A DNA stretch of 64,000 nt from an uncultured Flavobacteriales bacterium (GTDB taxonomy: Bacteria > Bacteroidota > Bacteroidia > Flavobacteriales_D > Parvicellaceae). The DNA is taken from the NCBI GenBank assembly GCA_913030835.1, contig CAJWDP010000003.1, positions 47,212 through 111,211 on the forward strand. The letters are read 5' to 3'. The notes beneath the pieces are model-generated. The model made no database searches, was not told the origin of the DNA, and saw nothing but the letters and a program-made list of their open reading frames with translations. How positions within the stretch are numbered: the first letter of the stretch is position 1; each line of letters starts with the position of its first letter. Both the position numbers and the translations under genes were made by a program. This document shows positions 29,401 through 37,090 of the stretch, in pieces.

Positions 29401-31972
29401 AATTTTTGCAGGAAATGATGAGGAGTTGTGTCAAAATGATACGATTGGCCTTTCCGCAACAGGAGGCATAACATACAACTGGTTTCCAACAGACAGTCTT
29501 TCCGACCCATCCACTGGAAACCCATTAGCCTGGCCATTGGACAGCACTCAGTACGTTGTATCGGGTACAGATGTAAATGGATGTTCAAATACAGATACGT
29601 TGGAAGTCAATGTTATACCTCTTCCAAATGTCGATGCAGGAGACGATTTATGGGTTTGTCCTGGAGACAGTGTTCAGATTACTGCTACTGGAACCGGAAC
29701 ATTTAATTGGTCGCCTTCTGTAGGTTTAAGCAACACAGCTATTAGTAATCCAATGGCTTCTCCTTCGGATACAACTCAATATGTGGTAACCCTTACCGAT
29801 GTATCAGCATGTGTTAATTCTGATACCGTTAATCTATTCGTTAATGCTGCTGTTCCTTCCGAAGCAGGTCCGGATTCAACCATTTGTGCAGGAGACACCA
29901 TTCAGATTGGCGGAAATCCATCTTCCATAGCGGGTTCATTCTATTCCTGGACGCCCGTCGTTGGTTTAAGCGATCCAACCGTTTCTAACCCACTGGCATT
30001 TCCTACCGTTACAACAACTTACTTTCTAAATACCACAAACGATACCTGTTCGGGAATTGACTCCGTAACGATCTTTGTCAATACACTTCCATTTGCGGAT
30101 GCGGGAACCGATTCACAAATCTGTATTGGCGACACATTGCAATTGCTGGCTTCAGGCGGTTCAGACTACCAATGGATTATAACCGACAGTTTATCCGACC
30201 CCAATGTTGCAGATCCTTTCGCGTGGCCACTGGACACTACAGTTTACATAGTTCAAGTGACCGATACAAATGGTTGTTCAACTCTTGATTCCGTGCAATT
30301 GACCATTAACCCCTTACCTTCTGCTAACGCCGGAAATGACACCACAATATGCTTGGGGGATACGCTTCAACTTGAAGGATCGGGTGGAGACCTCTACGCA
30401 TGGACTCCTGCTATTAGCTTGAGTGACTCCACCATTTTTAATCCGTTGGCTTTTCCTACTTCAACAACTATTTACACAGTTAGCATAACAGACAGCAATC
30501 TTTGTATCGCCGATGATACCGTGCAAATTTCGATATCAATACCTGCACCGGTAGATGCAGGCAACGACACTTCCATTTGTTTTGCAGATTCCGTTCAGCT
30601 TTCAGCCTCTGGATCAGCAACTTATACGTGGAGTCCAATCGATTCACTTTCAGACCCAACAATTGCGAATCCGATTGCCTATCCATTCGATACCCTTGTG
30701 TATTATGTAACCGGAACAGACGCTATTGGATGTTCTTCAATTGATTCGGTTGTCATAAGTATAAATCCTCTTCCCGCCATTCAAGCCGGTAACGATTCAG
30801 CAATCTGTATTGGTGACACCATCCAGTTGAATGGAACAGGTGGCATAAACTATACCTGGACACCAAGTTCGTCCTTGAGCGACCCTTCTATTTCGAATCC
30901 GTTGGCTTTTCCAGTTGACACAACTGAATATATAATTCTCGCTACCGACACCAATGCTTGTACAAATACAGATACGATAACTATTCATGTGAATGGTCTT
31001 CCCGACGCTGATGCCGGACCAGATCTATCAATCTGTAATGGGGATACCATTCAGCTGAATGCTGCAGGGGGAAGCGTATATCAATGGTCCCCGTCTACTT
31101 TATTAGATAATCCTAATGTTTTCAATCCGAATGCATTCCCGGATACCACAACAGACTTCATTGTTTTGGTGACCGATACAAATTCCTGCTCTGCTTTCGA
31201 CACAATGGAAATCTCAATTTTCATTCTATCGGTTACACCGCAAGACACTACGATTTGTTCAGGAGACAGTGTTCAATTAAATGTAAATGGTCCAAACGTG
31301 ACCAGCTATTTGTGGACACCCCCAACCGGACTTTCGGACCCGACAATTTCCAACCCTATGGCAGCACCAACTACCACAACTGTCTATACAGTTGTGCTAG
31401 ATGACGTAAGTGGATGCTCAGATTCAGCATCAGCAACAATTAATGTTCAGGAATCCCCCATTCCATCTTTTTCCACTGCAATAGATGCGGGGTGTGAAGG
31501 GATCATCGTTGATTTTGAAAATACCAGCACCTTAGCTGACAGCTACCTTTGGTTATTTGGAGATGGAACATCTACAACGATCGAGAATCCGTCACATACG
31601 TATGATTATGGTAGTTCATTTACAGCCACGCTTATTGCATATGGAGCATTGGGTTGTTCGGACAGTGCGAGCTTTTCAGGAACTGCTGATAATTTTGAAG
31701 ATTATTATTCCATTCAAATCCCCAACGTTTTTACCCCTAATGGAGACGGGCAAAACGATCAGTTTGTTGTTAGCGTCGCAGGTAAGCTGTATGAATGTAT
31801 TGACATGCGGATCTACAATCGATGGGGACAAATTCTATTCATAGCATCAGGAAATAATTTAACCTGGGACGGGAGAAATATGGCTGGCGAAAAAGTTCCG
31901 CAAGGATCCTACTTTTACACCATAAATATCAAAGACTTCGAATACAACGGACACTTGACCATATTCGAATAA
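26489..31972 (+). CDS. Giant repeat adhesin with T9SS type B (gliding motility-associated) C-terminal domain
   Basis: 1827 residues. Signal peptide (ending SNAT); an N-terminal region typical of large Bacteroidota surface proteins (HLIGGNLGYEYIG, YHVFYDRCCRNG); cadherin/PKD-like domains to about residue 510; about 15 tandem domains of ~76 residues (see repeat entry); a PKD domain (WLFGDGTSTTIENPSHTY); and a type B C-terminal domain (IPNVFTPNGDGQNDQF, IYNRWGQILF, WDGRNMAGEKVPQGSYFY). It should be exported by the type IX system with a PorP/SprF partner and extend far from the cell as an adhesin or gliding-related filament. No ligand-binding or enzyme motif is seen. Ten bases separate its end from the convergent valS stop. 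Confidence 0.88.
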   Translation: MLNRFIVCICFLLLGYNSNATHLIGGNLGYEYIGPVVIGGVTKYRYKIILTTYTNCGPDANPAFQIEPESGPLYVGIYEHDVAGVPLGGVDKNLVDTIGLVRVDTTKITPELPTSCTVGASTCIFEAIYEGFINLDLNFTGYHVFYDRCCRNGSIVNLATPGAEGLAFDAYIGPPLVGNSSPVFTDVPIPFLCVGDTTSILNTAVDPDGDQLVYSFVDPYAGFSSAGAPAPLPPDPTLGWTIPTVTWGGGYSPTVPFGAGGYSFIDGATGLTAYYSPNIGDYVVAVEITEYNASGNIVGITRRDLQLLVLNCPPNPAPNIDPTAGTTLNSFTVVEGETLCFDFGFDDPNNDSVVLTVNGDIFDASITNPPATIDTPAIGLDTVSAQFCWTTGCGQAQTLPYQFSASVTDNGCPPKTTNEVYLITVVPYPAPDTLFGPIVICQNDTATYTTQLITDATYNWTITGGTVIGSSGNQATILWTSPGTGNVSVTATSLAGCESLPIDLDVTVISSPSVDAGGDQFICNGDSVQLGGSPTGPIGASYQWAPNTNIDDNTLSNPSVYPSSSTDYIVIVSVGGVCDGRDTVTVTVGTVSMDAGQDSTICFGDSLQLQATGGVTYSWTPSTGLSDPTIPDPIAQPDSTTVYYVDIADASACSGVDSVIITVTPLPTISISNDTTICEGDCAQLLATGGGSYDWSPALSLSDPTITNPVACITNNETFQVIVNSLGCEDSASVNVTVNPAPIAVAGNDTSVCENECAVLNGSGGIGYDWSPAGSLSDPTLAGPTACPSTSVDYELTVTDINGCTDTDSVRITVNALPNVDAGSDIDLCTGSDTTLNASGAVSYSWSPITDLSDPSIFNPVASPTSTTVYTVTGTDVNNCSDTNSIVITVNALPTITVSNDTTICSGDTAQLAATGGTVYNWTPPIGLSDPNVSNPVSSAGVTSNYTVHVIDGAGCEDSASVLITVNDLPIIFAGNDEELCQNDTIGLSATGGITYNWFPTDSLSDPSTGNPLAWPLDSTQYVVSGTDVNGCSNTDTLEVNVIPLPNVDAGDDLWVCPGDSVQITATGTGTFNWSPSVGLSNTAISNPMASPSDTTQYVVTLTDVSACVNSDTVNLFVNAAVPSEAGPDSTICAGDTIQIGGNPSSIAGSFYSWTPVVGLSDPTVSNPLAFPTVTTTYFLNTTNDTCSGIDSVTIFVNTLPFADAGTDSQICIGDTLQLLASGGSDYQWIITDSLSDPNVADPFAWPLDTTVYIVQVTDTNGCSTLDSVQLTINPLPSANAGNDTTICLGDTLQLEGSGGDLYAWTPAISLSDSTIFNPLAFPTSTTIYTVSITDSNLCIADDTVQISISIPAPVDAGNDTSICFADSVQLSASGSATYTWSPIDSLSDPTIANPIAYPFDTLVYYVTGTDAIGCSSIDSVVISINPLPAIQAGNDSAICIGDTIQLNGTGGINYTWTPSSSLSDPSISNPLAFPVDTTEYIILATDTNACTNTDTITIHVNGLPDADAGPDLSICNGDTIQLNAAGGSVYQWSPSTLLDNPNVFNPNAFPDTTTDFIVLVTDTNSCSAFDTMEISIFILSVTPQDTTICSGDSVQLNVNGPNVTSYLWTPPTGLSDPTISNPMAAPTTTTVYTVVLDDVSGCSDSASATINVQESPIPSFSTAIDAGCEGIIVDFENTSTLADSYLWLFGDGTSTTIENPSHTYDYGSSFTATLIAYGALGCSDSASFSGTADNFEDYYSIQIPNVFTPNGDGQNDQFVVSVAGKLYECIDMRIYNRWGQILFIASGNNLTWDGRNMAGEKVPQGSYFYTINIKDFEYNGHLTIFE
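28018..31455 (+). repeat. About 15 tandem copies of a ~228-base coding repeat (Ig-like domains)
   Basis: Each ~76-residue unit follows the plan DAGNDTTICxGDxxQLxA-GG-YxWxP-xxLSDPxxxNPxAxP-TTxYxVxxTDxNGC-DSVxITVNPLP. Copies differ at many positions, so they are diverged rather than recent. Copies 1 and 9 carry a GGSP/GGNPS insertion in the second strand. Each has a conserved Cys pair (TIC and NGC), likely one disulfide per domain. Confidence 0.85.
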
Positions 31973-31982
31973 ACTAAATGCC

Positions 31983-34616
31983 TTAAGCGAAAGATATTAG
32001 CTTCTCTTCCAACACCTTGATCTTCGCTTGCGCATCAGCTTGCTTTTTCAATTCATTTTCAATCACCTGTTTAGGGGCGTTATTGACGAATCGTTCGTTC
32101 GACAATTTCTTTTCAACCCCAACGAGAAAACCTTTCGTATAGTTCAGCTCCTGTTTTATTTTGGCAATTTCTGCCTCAACGTCAACCTCCTCATTGAATG
32201 GAATAAAATATTCATTGCTTTTAACTACAAAAGAAAATGCACTTTCTACTTTTTCACTCACGTATGTGATGGATGAAAGGTTTCCTAATTTCGCAATCAC
32301 ACTATCAATATCTCTATTAAACGGTTCATTTTCTTTCACCTTTAACTCGAGAAGAACCTTATTCGCTATGTTTCGTTCTTTTCTTAAATTTCTCAAATTA
32401 CTTACGATATCTTCCGCTTTTGTAAGGTCATCCAGAATTACGGGATCTGTTTCACCTGCTGTTGGCCAAGGTGCAACTACCACACAGTCTTTTTCATCTC
32501 TATCTCTGATAAGGTGCCACAGCTCTTCCGCAATAAAAGGAGTGAACGGGTGAGTTATTTTCAAAATTGTTTCAAAAAAATCAACTGCATTATTGTAGGT
32601 CGTTCGATCTATCGGTTGCTGGTAACCGGGTTTTATTATTTCCAAATAGGACGAACAGAAATCATCCCAAATGAACTTATACGTTGTCATCAACGCCTCG
32701 GAAATACGGAATTTATCGTATTGATCATTCAGGTCAGAAACTGTTTTGGCGATCTTGGAATCCATCCACTTTCCTGCAATAGTTGCGTATGTTGGCTGTT
32801 CAAAATCTTTCACTTCCCACGAAGTAATCAGTCGAAATGCGTTCCACAATTTATTGGTAAAGTTTCTTCCCTGCTCACATTGTGCGCTATCAAACGGAAG
32901 ATCGTTACCTGCAGGTGAGCTCAGTAGCATTCCTACTCTTACTCCATCAGCACCATACTTTCCAATCAGCTCAAGCGGATCCGGAGAATTCCCCAGAGAT
33001 TTGGACATTTTTCTACCGAGTTTATCACGCACAATCCCTGTATAGTAAACATTTTTGAATGGTTGTTCATTTTTATATTCATATCCGGAAATGATCATCC
33101 TTGCCACCCAAAAGAACATAATTTCAGGTGCCGTAACAAGGTCATTGGTAGGATAATAATAATCCAAATCAGATTGATCTGCTCCATCCTTGAAACCATT
33201 AAATACTGAAATAGGCCATATCCATGAGCTGAACCATGTATCCAGCACATCTTCATCCTGTCTTAGATCATCGATTGATAAATTGGAATTTCCAGACTTT
33301 TCTACTGCCAGCTTCAAAGCTTCGTCAGCAGTTTTGGCAACAACAAAATCCTTCGGCCCTTTTCCAAAATAATATGCAGGTATTTGGTGTCCCCACCAAA
33401 GCTGTCTTGACACACACCAATCCTTGATGTTTTCCATCCAATGCCTGTAGGTATTCTTGAATTTTGCGGGATGGAACTGCACATTGTTGTTCATTACATG
33501 TTCAAGTGCAGGTTTTGCTAGGTCCTCCATTGCACAGAACCACTGTAATGAAAGTTTTGGTTCAATGATCGCGTCTGTCCTTTCTGAAAAACCAATCTTA
33601 TTGATATGATCCTCAGATTTTACCAAATACCCCTGTTCTTCCAGATCAATTGCGATCTGCTTTCGGGCAACGAATCGATCTTCCCCAACATACAATTGAG
33701 CCAATTCATTGAGCTTTCCATCGTCAGACAGGATATTGAACGTTTCCAAATTGTACTTAACACCAAGCTCGTAATCGTTTGCATCATGGGCCGGAGTTAC
33801 TTTCAAACAACCCGTTCCGAATTCCTGATCAACATAATCGTCAAATATGATTGGAATCTCTCTGTTGATCAGTGGCACCAGTGCGCTTTTTCCTTTTAGG
33901 TGAGCATAACGACTGTCGTTTGGATTGACGCAAATTGCGGAATCACCTAAAATGGTTTCCGGACGTGTAGTAGCAATGGTAATCCAATCATCGTCAACAG
34001 AATCAATTTTGTATCGTACGTAGTATAATTTTGAATTGACCTCCTTGTGATTTACTTCCTCATCGGAAAGTGCTGTCAGCGCAACAGGATCCCAATTGAT
34101 CATTCGAACCCCTCTGTAGATTTTTCCTTTGTTGTACAAGTCAATAAAAACATCGATCACACTTTCATAATAGTCCTTATCCATCGTGAAACGTGTTCTA
34201 TTCCAATCACAAGAAGCACCAAGTTTTTTCAGCTGCTCCAGTATTATCCCTCCGTGCTTTTCGGTCCAATCCCATGCGTGCTGCAAAAATTCGTCTCGTG
34301 TGAGATTCGATTTGCTTATCCCCTCTTTTTTCAGCTTTGCAACCACTTTTGCTTCGGTTGCTATCGATGCATGATCGGTTCCGGGAACCCAACAAGCGTT
34401 TTTACCCAGCATTCGAGCTCTTCGGACCAAAACATCCTGAATCGTATTGTTTAGCATATGCCCCATATGAAGCACACCGGTTACATTAGGTGGAGGAATA
34501 ACCACCGTATACGGTTCCCTATCATCGGGTAGTGAATTAAAAAAACCCTGATTACACCAGAACTCGTACCATCTGTTTTCCGCTTTTTGGGGATCGTATT
34601 TTTTTGGGATTTCCAT
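31983..34616 (-). CDS. valS: Valyl-tRNA synthetase
   Basis: 877 residues, normal for ValRS. The class I signatures are PPNVTGVLHMGHML (HIGH-type, near 40) and KMSKSLGNS (near 535). The editing domain lies between, with TTRPETILGDSA and GTGCLKVTPAHD. The anticodon-binding domain follows, and the C-terminal coiled-coil arm (about 810-877; NYTKGFLVGVEKKLSNERFV) is complete. It charges tRNA-Val with valine and edits threonine. It stands as a single gene with its own promoter. Confidence 0.98.
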   Translation of the reverse strand: MEIPKKYDPQKAENRWYEFWCNQGFFNSLPDDREPYTVVIPPPNVTGVLHMGHMLNNTIQDVLVRRARMLGKNACWVPGTDHASIATEAKVVAKLKKEGISKSNLTRDEFLQHAWDWTEKHGGIILEQLKKLGASCDWNRTRFTMDKDYYESVIDVFIDLYNKGKIYRGVRMINWDPVALTALSDEEVNHKEVNSKLYYVRYKIDSVDDDWITIATTRPETILGDSAICVNPNDSRYAHLKGKSALVPLINREIPIIFDDYVDQEFGTGCLKVTPAHDANDYELGVKYNLETFNILSDDGKLNELAQLYVGEDRFVARKQIAIDLEEQGYLVKSEDHINKIGFSERTDAIIEPKLSLQWFCAMEDLAKPALEHVMNNNVQFHPAKFKNTYRHWMENIKDWCVSRQLWWGHQIPAYYFGKGPKDFVVAKTADEALKLAVEKSGNSNLSIDDLRQDEDVLDTWFSSWIWPISVFNGFKDGADQSDLDYYYPTNDLVTAPEIMFFWVARMIISGYEYKNEQPFKNVYYTGIVRDKLGRKMSKSLGNSPDPLELIGKYGADGVRVGMLLSSPAGNDLPFDSAQCEQGRNFTNKLWNAFRLITSWEVKDFEQPTYATIAGKWMDSKIAKTVSDLNDQYDKFRISEALMTTYKFIWDDFCSSYLEIIKPGYQQPIDRTTYNNAVDFFETILKITHPFTPFIAEELWHLIRDRDEKDCVVVAPWPTAGETDPVILDDLTKAEDIVSNLRNLRKERNIANKVLLELKVKENEPFNRDIDSVIAKLGNLSSITYVSEKVESAFSFVVKSNEYFIPFNEEVDVEAEIAKIKQELNYTKGFLVGVEKKLSNERFVNNAPKQVIENELKKQADAQAKIKVLEEKLISFA

Positions 34617-34647
34617 ATTGAACCGCAGCTTAGTTTTATTTCGTGAG

Positions 34648-34655
34648 CAAAACTA
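34648..34655 (-). promoter_or_regulatory. valS -7 promoter box
   Basis: TAGTTTTG on the minus strand matches TAnnTTTG exactly, 31 bases before the valS ATG. No good TTG is seen at the -33 distance. Confidence 0.4.
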
Positions 34656-34819
34656 CGATTAATCTGTTATTTATTTATGGCATTCCTTGATATTCCAATG
34701 TTACATTGAACAGCCTAGTATATGGCTGCATCCGATTCGTAAAATAAAATACCTCTTCCAGCACAAACTTGCATGATGTGTACTGTTGACAGCACATGCC
34801 GAATACTCAACCGCATTTA

Positions 34820-34848
34820 TTGGATAACATAAATCCGGAATTACTTTG
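34820..34848 (+). promoter_or_regulatory. Probable promoter of the DUF2807 lipoprotein gene
   Basis: TTG (34820-34822), 19 bases, TACTTTG (34842-34848). The box is 40 bases before the ATG at 34889, which supports that start over the in-frame ATG at 34796. Confidence 0.45.
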
Positions 34849-34888
34849 TTTGGCACACAAATTGTTTTTAAACCCGAAAAAATTGCAT

Positions 34889-35569
34889 ATGAAATATCTA
34901 CTTTACTCAATTTTAATTGTCTTTGCTTTTATCGGTTGTCAGAAATACGATTGTGCACAAGATGAATGTGCGGATGGATTGCTAAAAGCAACAATACCTT
35001 CAACAATAGACCGCATAGTGATCAAAGACGGTAATGGAACCTTCAACATTCGAAAACAAGCTGAAAGCGCATTTTTCTTCCCCGGTGGATGGATCGAAGA
35101 AAAGGGGTACAACAACTTCAGTATTTCCGGTAATACACTCACCATAAAAAACACATTTTCCGACTCATACATCAGCCTACAAGCGTTGAATGACATAGAA
35201 ATTGTAGACGGAAACAGTAGCACATACATATCAAAATCTTTTTCAACTGGAGAAATGTCAATGTCTATTGGTGGAAATGCCTCCGTCTATTTTGATGAAG
35301 TATGTGGAGATGAGGCACATGACCTACCTGCTCCGAGAAGCTCAGACTTTGATCTTGTCGTGGATGTGAGCCAAAATGGAACGCTTCACGGCTATGGGGT
35401 GCAATTCAGAGACGTTTCAGCCGATGTCTATTCAAATGGAACAGTCAAAGTAAACGTAGAACAAAATTTAACGGTAAACATTCCTTCAAATGGAGATGTT
35501 TATTATAAAGGTATGCCTTCAATTACTTCAAACATAGGGTTTATGGGAAGTTTGATCAATGATAATTAG
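34889..35569 (+). CDS. DUF2807 (head GIN domain) lipoprotein
   Basis: 226 residues from ATG 34889, which gives a lipoprotein signal (FAFIGCQ). The mature part is a right-handed beta-helix of the DUF2807 type: repeated short strands with ISGN, VDGNSST, SIGGNAS, VSQNGTL, VYSNGTV and SNGDVYYKG turns. Such Bacteroidota lipoproteins are presumed to face the periplasm or surface, with no known activity. An in-frame ATG at 34796 would put 31 unrelated residues before the signal and lies upstream of the likely promoter. It appears to be a single gene. Confidence 0.82.
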   Translation: MKYLLYSILIVFAFIGCQKYDCAQDECADGLLKATIPSTIDRIVIKDGNGTFNIRKQAESAFFFPGGWIEEKGYNNFSISGNTLTIKNTFSDSYISLQALNDIEIVDGNSSTYISKSFSTGEMSMSIGGNASVYFDEVCGDEAHDLPAPRSSDFDLVVDVSQNGTLHGYGVQFRDVSADVYSNGTVKVNVEQNLTVNIPSNGDVYYKGMPSITSNIGFMGSLINDN

Positions 35570-35641
35570 CAAAGGCTTACTGCAGTCGTGCAGCATTGCA
35601 TCTATTGAAAAACTACATGTTAATGTTATGTTAAACAAATC

Positions 35642-35669
35642 TTGTATCTCTTGAAGAGTTTTATATTTG
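35642..35669 (+). promoter_or_regulatory. Promoter of the DUF1573 gene cluster
   Basis: TTG (35642-35644), 17 bases, TATATTTG (35662-35669), exact TAnnTTTG. It lies 29 bases before the ATG at 35699 and probably drives all three DUF1573 genes. Confidence 0.6.
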
Positions 35670-35698
35670 ATTGAAATAATTACAAACAACTAAGTCAA

Positions 35699-36151
35699 AT
35701 GAAGTTAACAGCACTAATTTTACTAATGGCAATAGGTATCGGAGGCTATAACGCACAAGAAGTAGTATCGAAACCAATGTCCGCATCCAAGGGACCTATG
35801 ATCAGTATCAACAAAGAAGTTCACGATTATGGAACAATTGAACAAGGTGCTCCCGGTGGTTGTGAATTTATTGTGACAAACACAGGTGACACTCCTTTGA
35901 TTCTAAATCGATGCAAAGGATCTTGTGGCTGCACGGTTCCAGAATGTTCCGGTGATCCGATACCTCCCGGTGAAACTGCAGTAATTAAAGTAAAATACGA
36001 TACGAAAAGAATTGGCCCCATAAACAAATCGGTGACCATCGAATCCAACGCGGCAAATAAAAGAATATCGATCGTGAAGATCAAAGGAACGATTACGAAA
36101 CCACCTAGTGGCTCACCGGAGCTATCACCGGCGGGTCCAATGGAAAAATAA
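35699..36151 (+). CDS. DUF1573 domain-containing exported protein, copy 1
   Basis: 150 residues: signal peptide, then one Ig-like DUF1573 domain with VHDYGTIEQG, EFIVTNTGDTPLIL, CKGSCGCTVPEC and the YDTKRIGPINKSVTIESNA strand. It ends with a Pro/Ser-rich tail. DUF1573 proteins resemble ASPM-SPD-2-Hydin domains and are abundant in Bacteroidota envelopes; their function is not established. The four Cys may form disulfides or bind metal. It is the first of three tandem homologs, with 31 bases before the next. Confidence 0.87.
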   Translation: MKLTALILLMAIGIGGYNAQEVVSKPMSASKGPMISINKEVHDYGTIEQGAPGGCEFIVTNTGDTPLILNRCKGSCGCTVPECSGDPIPPGETAVIKVKYDTKRIGPINKSVTIESNAANKRISIVKIKGTITKPPSGSPELSPAGPMEK

Positions 36152-36182
36152 CATTATTAAAACAACAGAATAACTTAGAATC

Positions 36183-36584
36183 ATGAAAAATACAATTGTA
36201 ACAGCAGTACTAGTTTTAGTGGCTTTATTTACTTGTGAAATTGGCTTCGCTCAGGAGCTTACATTAGACAAGGAAGTTCACGATTACGGAACCATCAAGC
36301 AAGGCGCTAACGGAGAATGCGTTTTCGTCGTCAAAAACACGGGGTCAGCCCCATTGATCATCTCCAATTGCAAAGGTTCATGCGGATGTACTGTGCCGCA
36401 ATGTGATAAAGCACCAATTGCACCGGGCGGAACACAAGAAATAAAAGTTAAGTATGACACTAAACGAGTTGGTCCAATCAATAAATCAGTAACTATTACG
36501 TCTAATGCAACTAACACTCCAACGAAAATGATTCGGATAAAGGGGAATGTTTTAGCGAAAGAACCGATTGCGCCAGCGAAGTAA
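36183..36584 (+). CDS. DUF1573 domain-containing exported protein, copy 2
   Basis: 133 residues. Signal peptide (ending GFAQ) and one DUF1573 domain very close to copy 1: VHDYGTIKQG, CKGSCGCTVPQC, YDTKRVGPINKSVTITSNA. It lacks the Pro-rich tail. The near identity of the core suggests a fairly recent tandem duplication. It probably shares the transcript from the promoter at 35642-35669. Confidence 0.87.
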   Translation: MKNTIVTAVLVLVALFTCEIGFAQELTLDKEVHDYGTIKQGANGECVFVVKNTGSAPLIISNCKGSCGCTVPQCDKAPIAPGGTQEIKVKYDTKRVGPINKSVTITSNATNTPTKMIRIKGNVLAKEPIAPAK

Positions 36585-36594
36585 AATAAATCAG

Positions 36595-36972
36595 TTGCTT
36601 TTTAGGGCATTTATTGTAACATTACCAATAGTATTCAGCTCCGTCTTGGCTTTGGCTCAGGCGGAGTTTTCTTTTGAAGAAAAAACACACAAGTTCAGTC
36701 CAACAAAAGCGGGTGCTTTGCTTGAACATGACTTTGAATTTTCAAACGTTGGTAATGCTCCTTTACTGATTGATCATGTCTCTGTTACTTGTCCTTGTAC
36801 AAAATGCGACTATACCAAAGAGCCTATACTACCGGGAGAAAAAAGTGTTATTCATATCACATTCGACACAAAAGACAAAATAGATTTCCAAAACAGAGTA
36901 GTTTCAATCTATTCCAATACTTCAAAGAATCCAACGAAGATCAGGTTTAAAGTGTTGATTACTAGAGATTAA
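36595..36972 (+). CDS. DUF1573 domain-containing exported protein, copy 3 (diverged)
   Basis: No ATG fits; a TTG at 36595 starts a clean signal peptide (LFRAFIVTLPIVFSSVLALAQ), while a TTG at 36568 would overlap copy 2 by 17 bases and add nine residues. The domain keeps the plan (HKFSPTKAGALLEHDFEFSNVGNAPLLI, ILPGEKSVIHITFDTKDK) but the CKGSCGCT motif has become VTCPCTKC, and the GPINKSVTI strand is changed. It is therefore the oldest or most relaxed copy. Function unknown; same transcript as copies 1 and 2 is likely. Confidence 0.78.
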   Translation: MLFRAFIVTLPIVFSSVLALAQAEFSFEEKTHKFSPTKAGALLEHDFEFSNVGNAPLLIDHVSVTCPCTKCDYTKEPILPGEKSVIHITFDTKDKIDFQNRVVSIYSNTSKNPTKIRFKVLITRD

Positions 36973-37064
36973 AGCTATTTTAAGCCCAATACATTCTACA
37001 ACTTTAAACAATTATTCGTACAAAACGAACACAGCAAAATTGTAATTTGGCAAACAATAAAGAC

Positions 37065-37072
37065 TACTTTTG
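37065..37072 (+). promoter_or_regulatory. Desaturase gene -7 promoter box
   Basis: TACTTTTG is an exact TAnnTTTG box, 18 bases before the ATG at 37091. An ATTG lies 22 bases upstream, at the long end of the accepted spacing. The mRNA leader would be about 12 bases. Confidence 0.45.
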
Positions 37073-37090
37073 CATTGAAATACAACTTTT

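Noticed and set aside
28018..31455. Regular repeats that might suggest a CRISPR-like or satellite array
   Set aside because: Units are ~228 bases, lie in frame within one coding region and are conserved at protein rather than DNA level; there is no short exact repeat with spacers.
34656..34819. Possible small RNA or riboswitch between valS and the DUF2807 gene
   Set aside because: I see no stable stem series or T-box-like sequence, and promoters in both directions account for the space.
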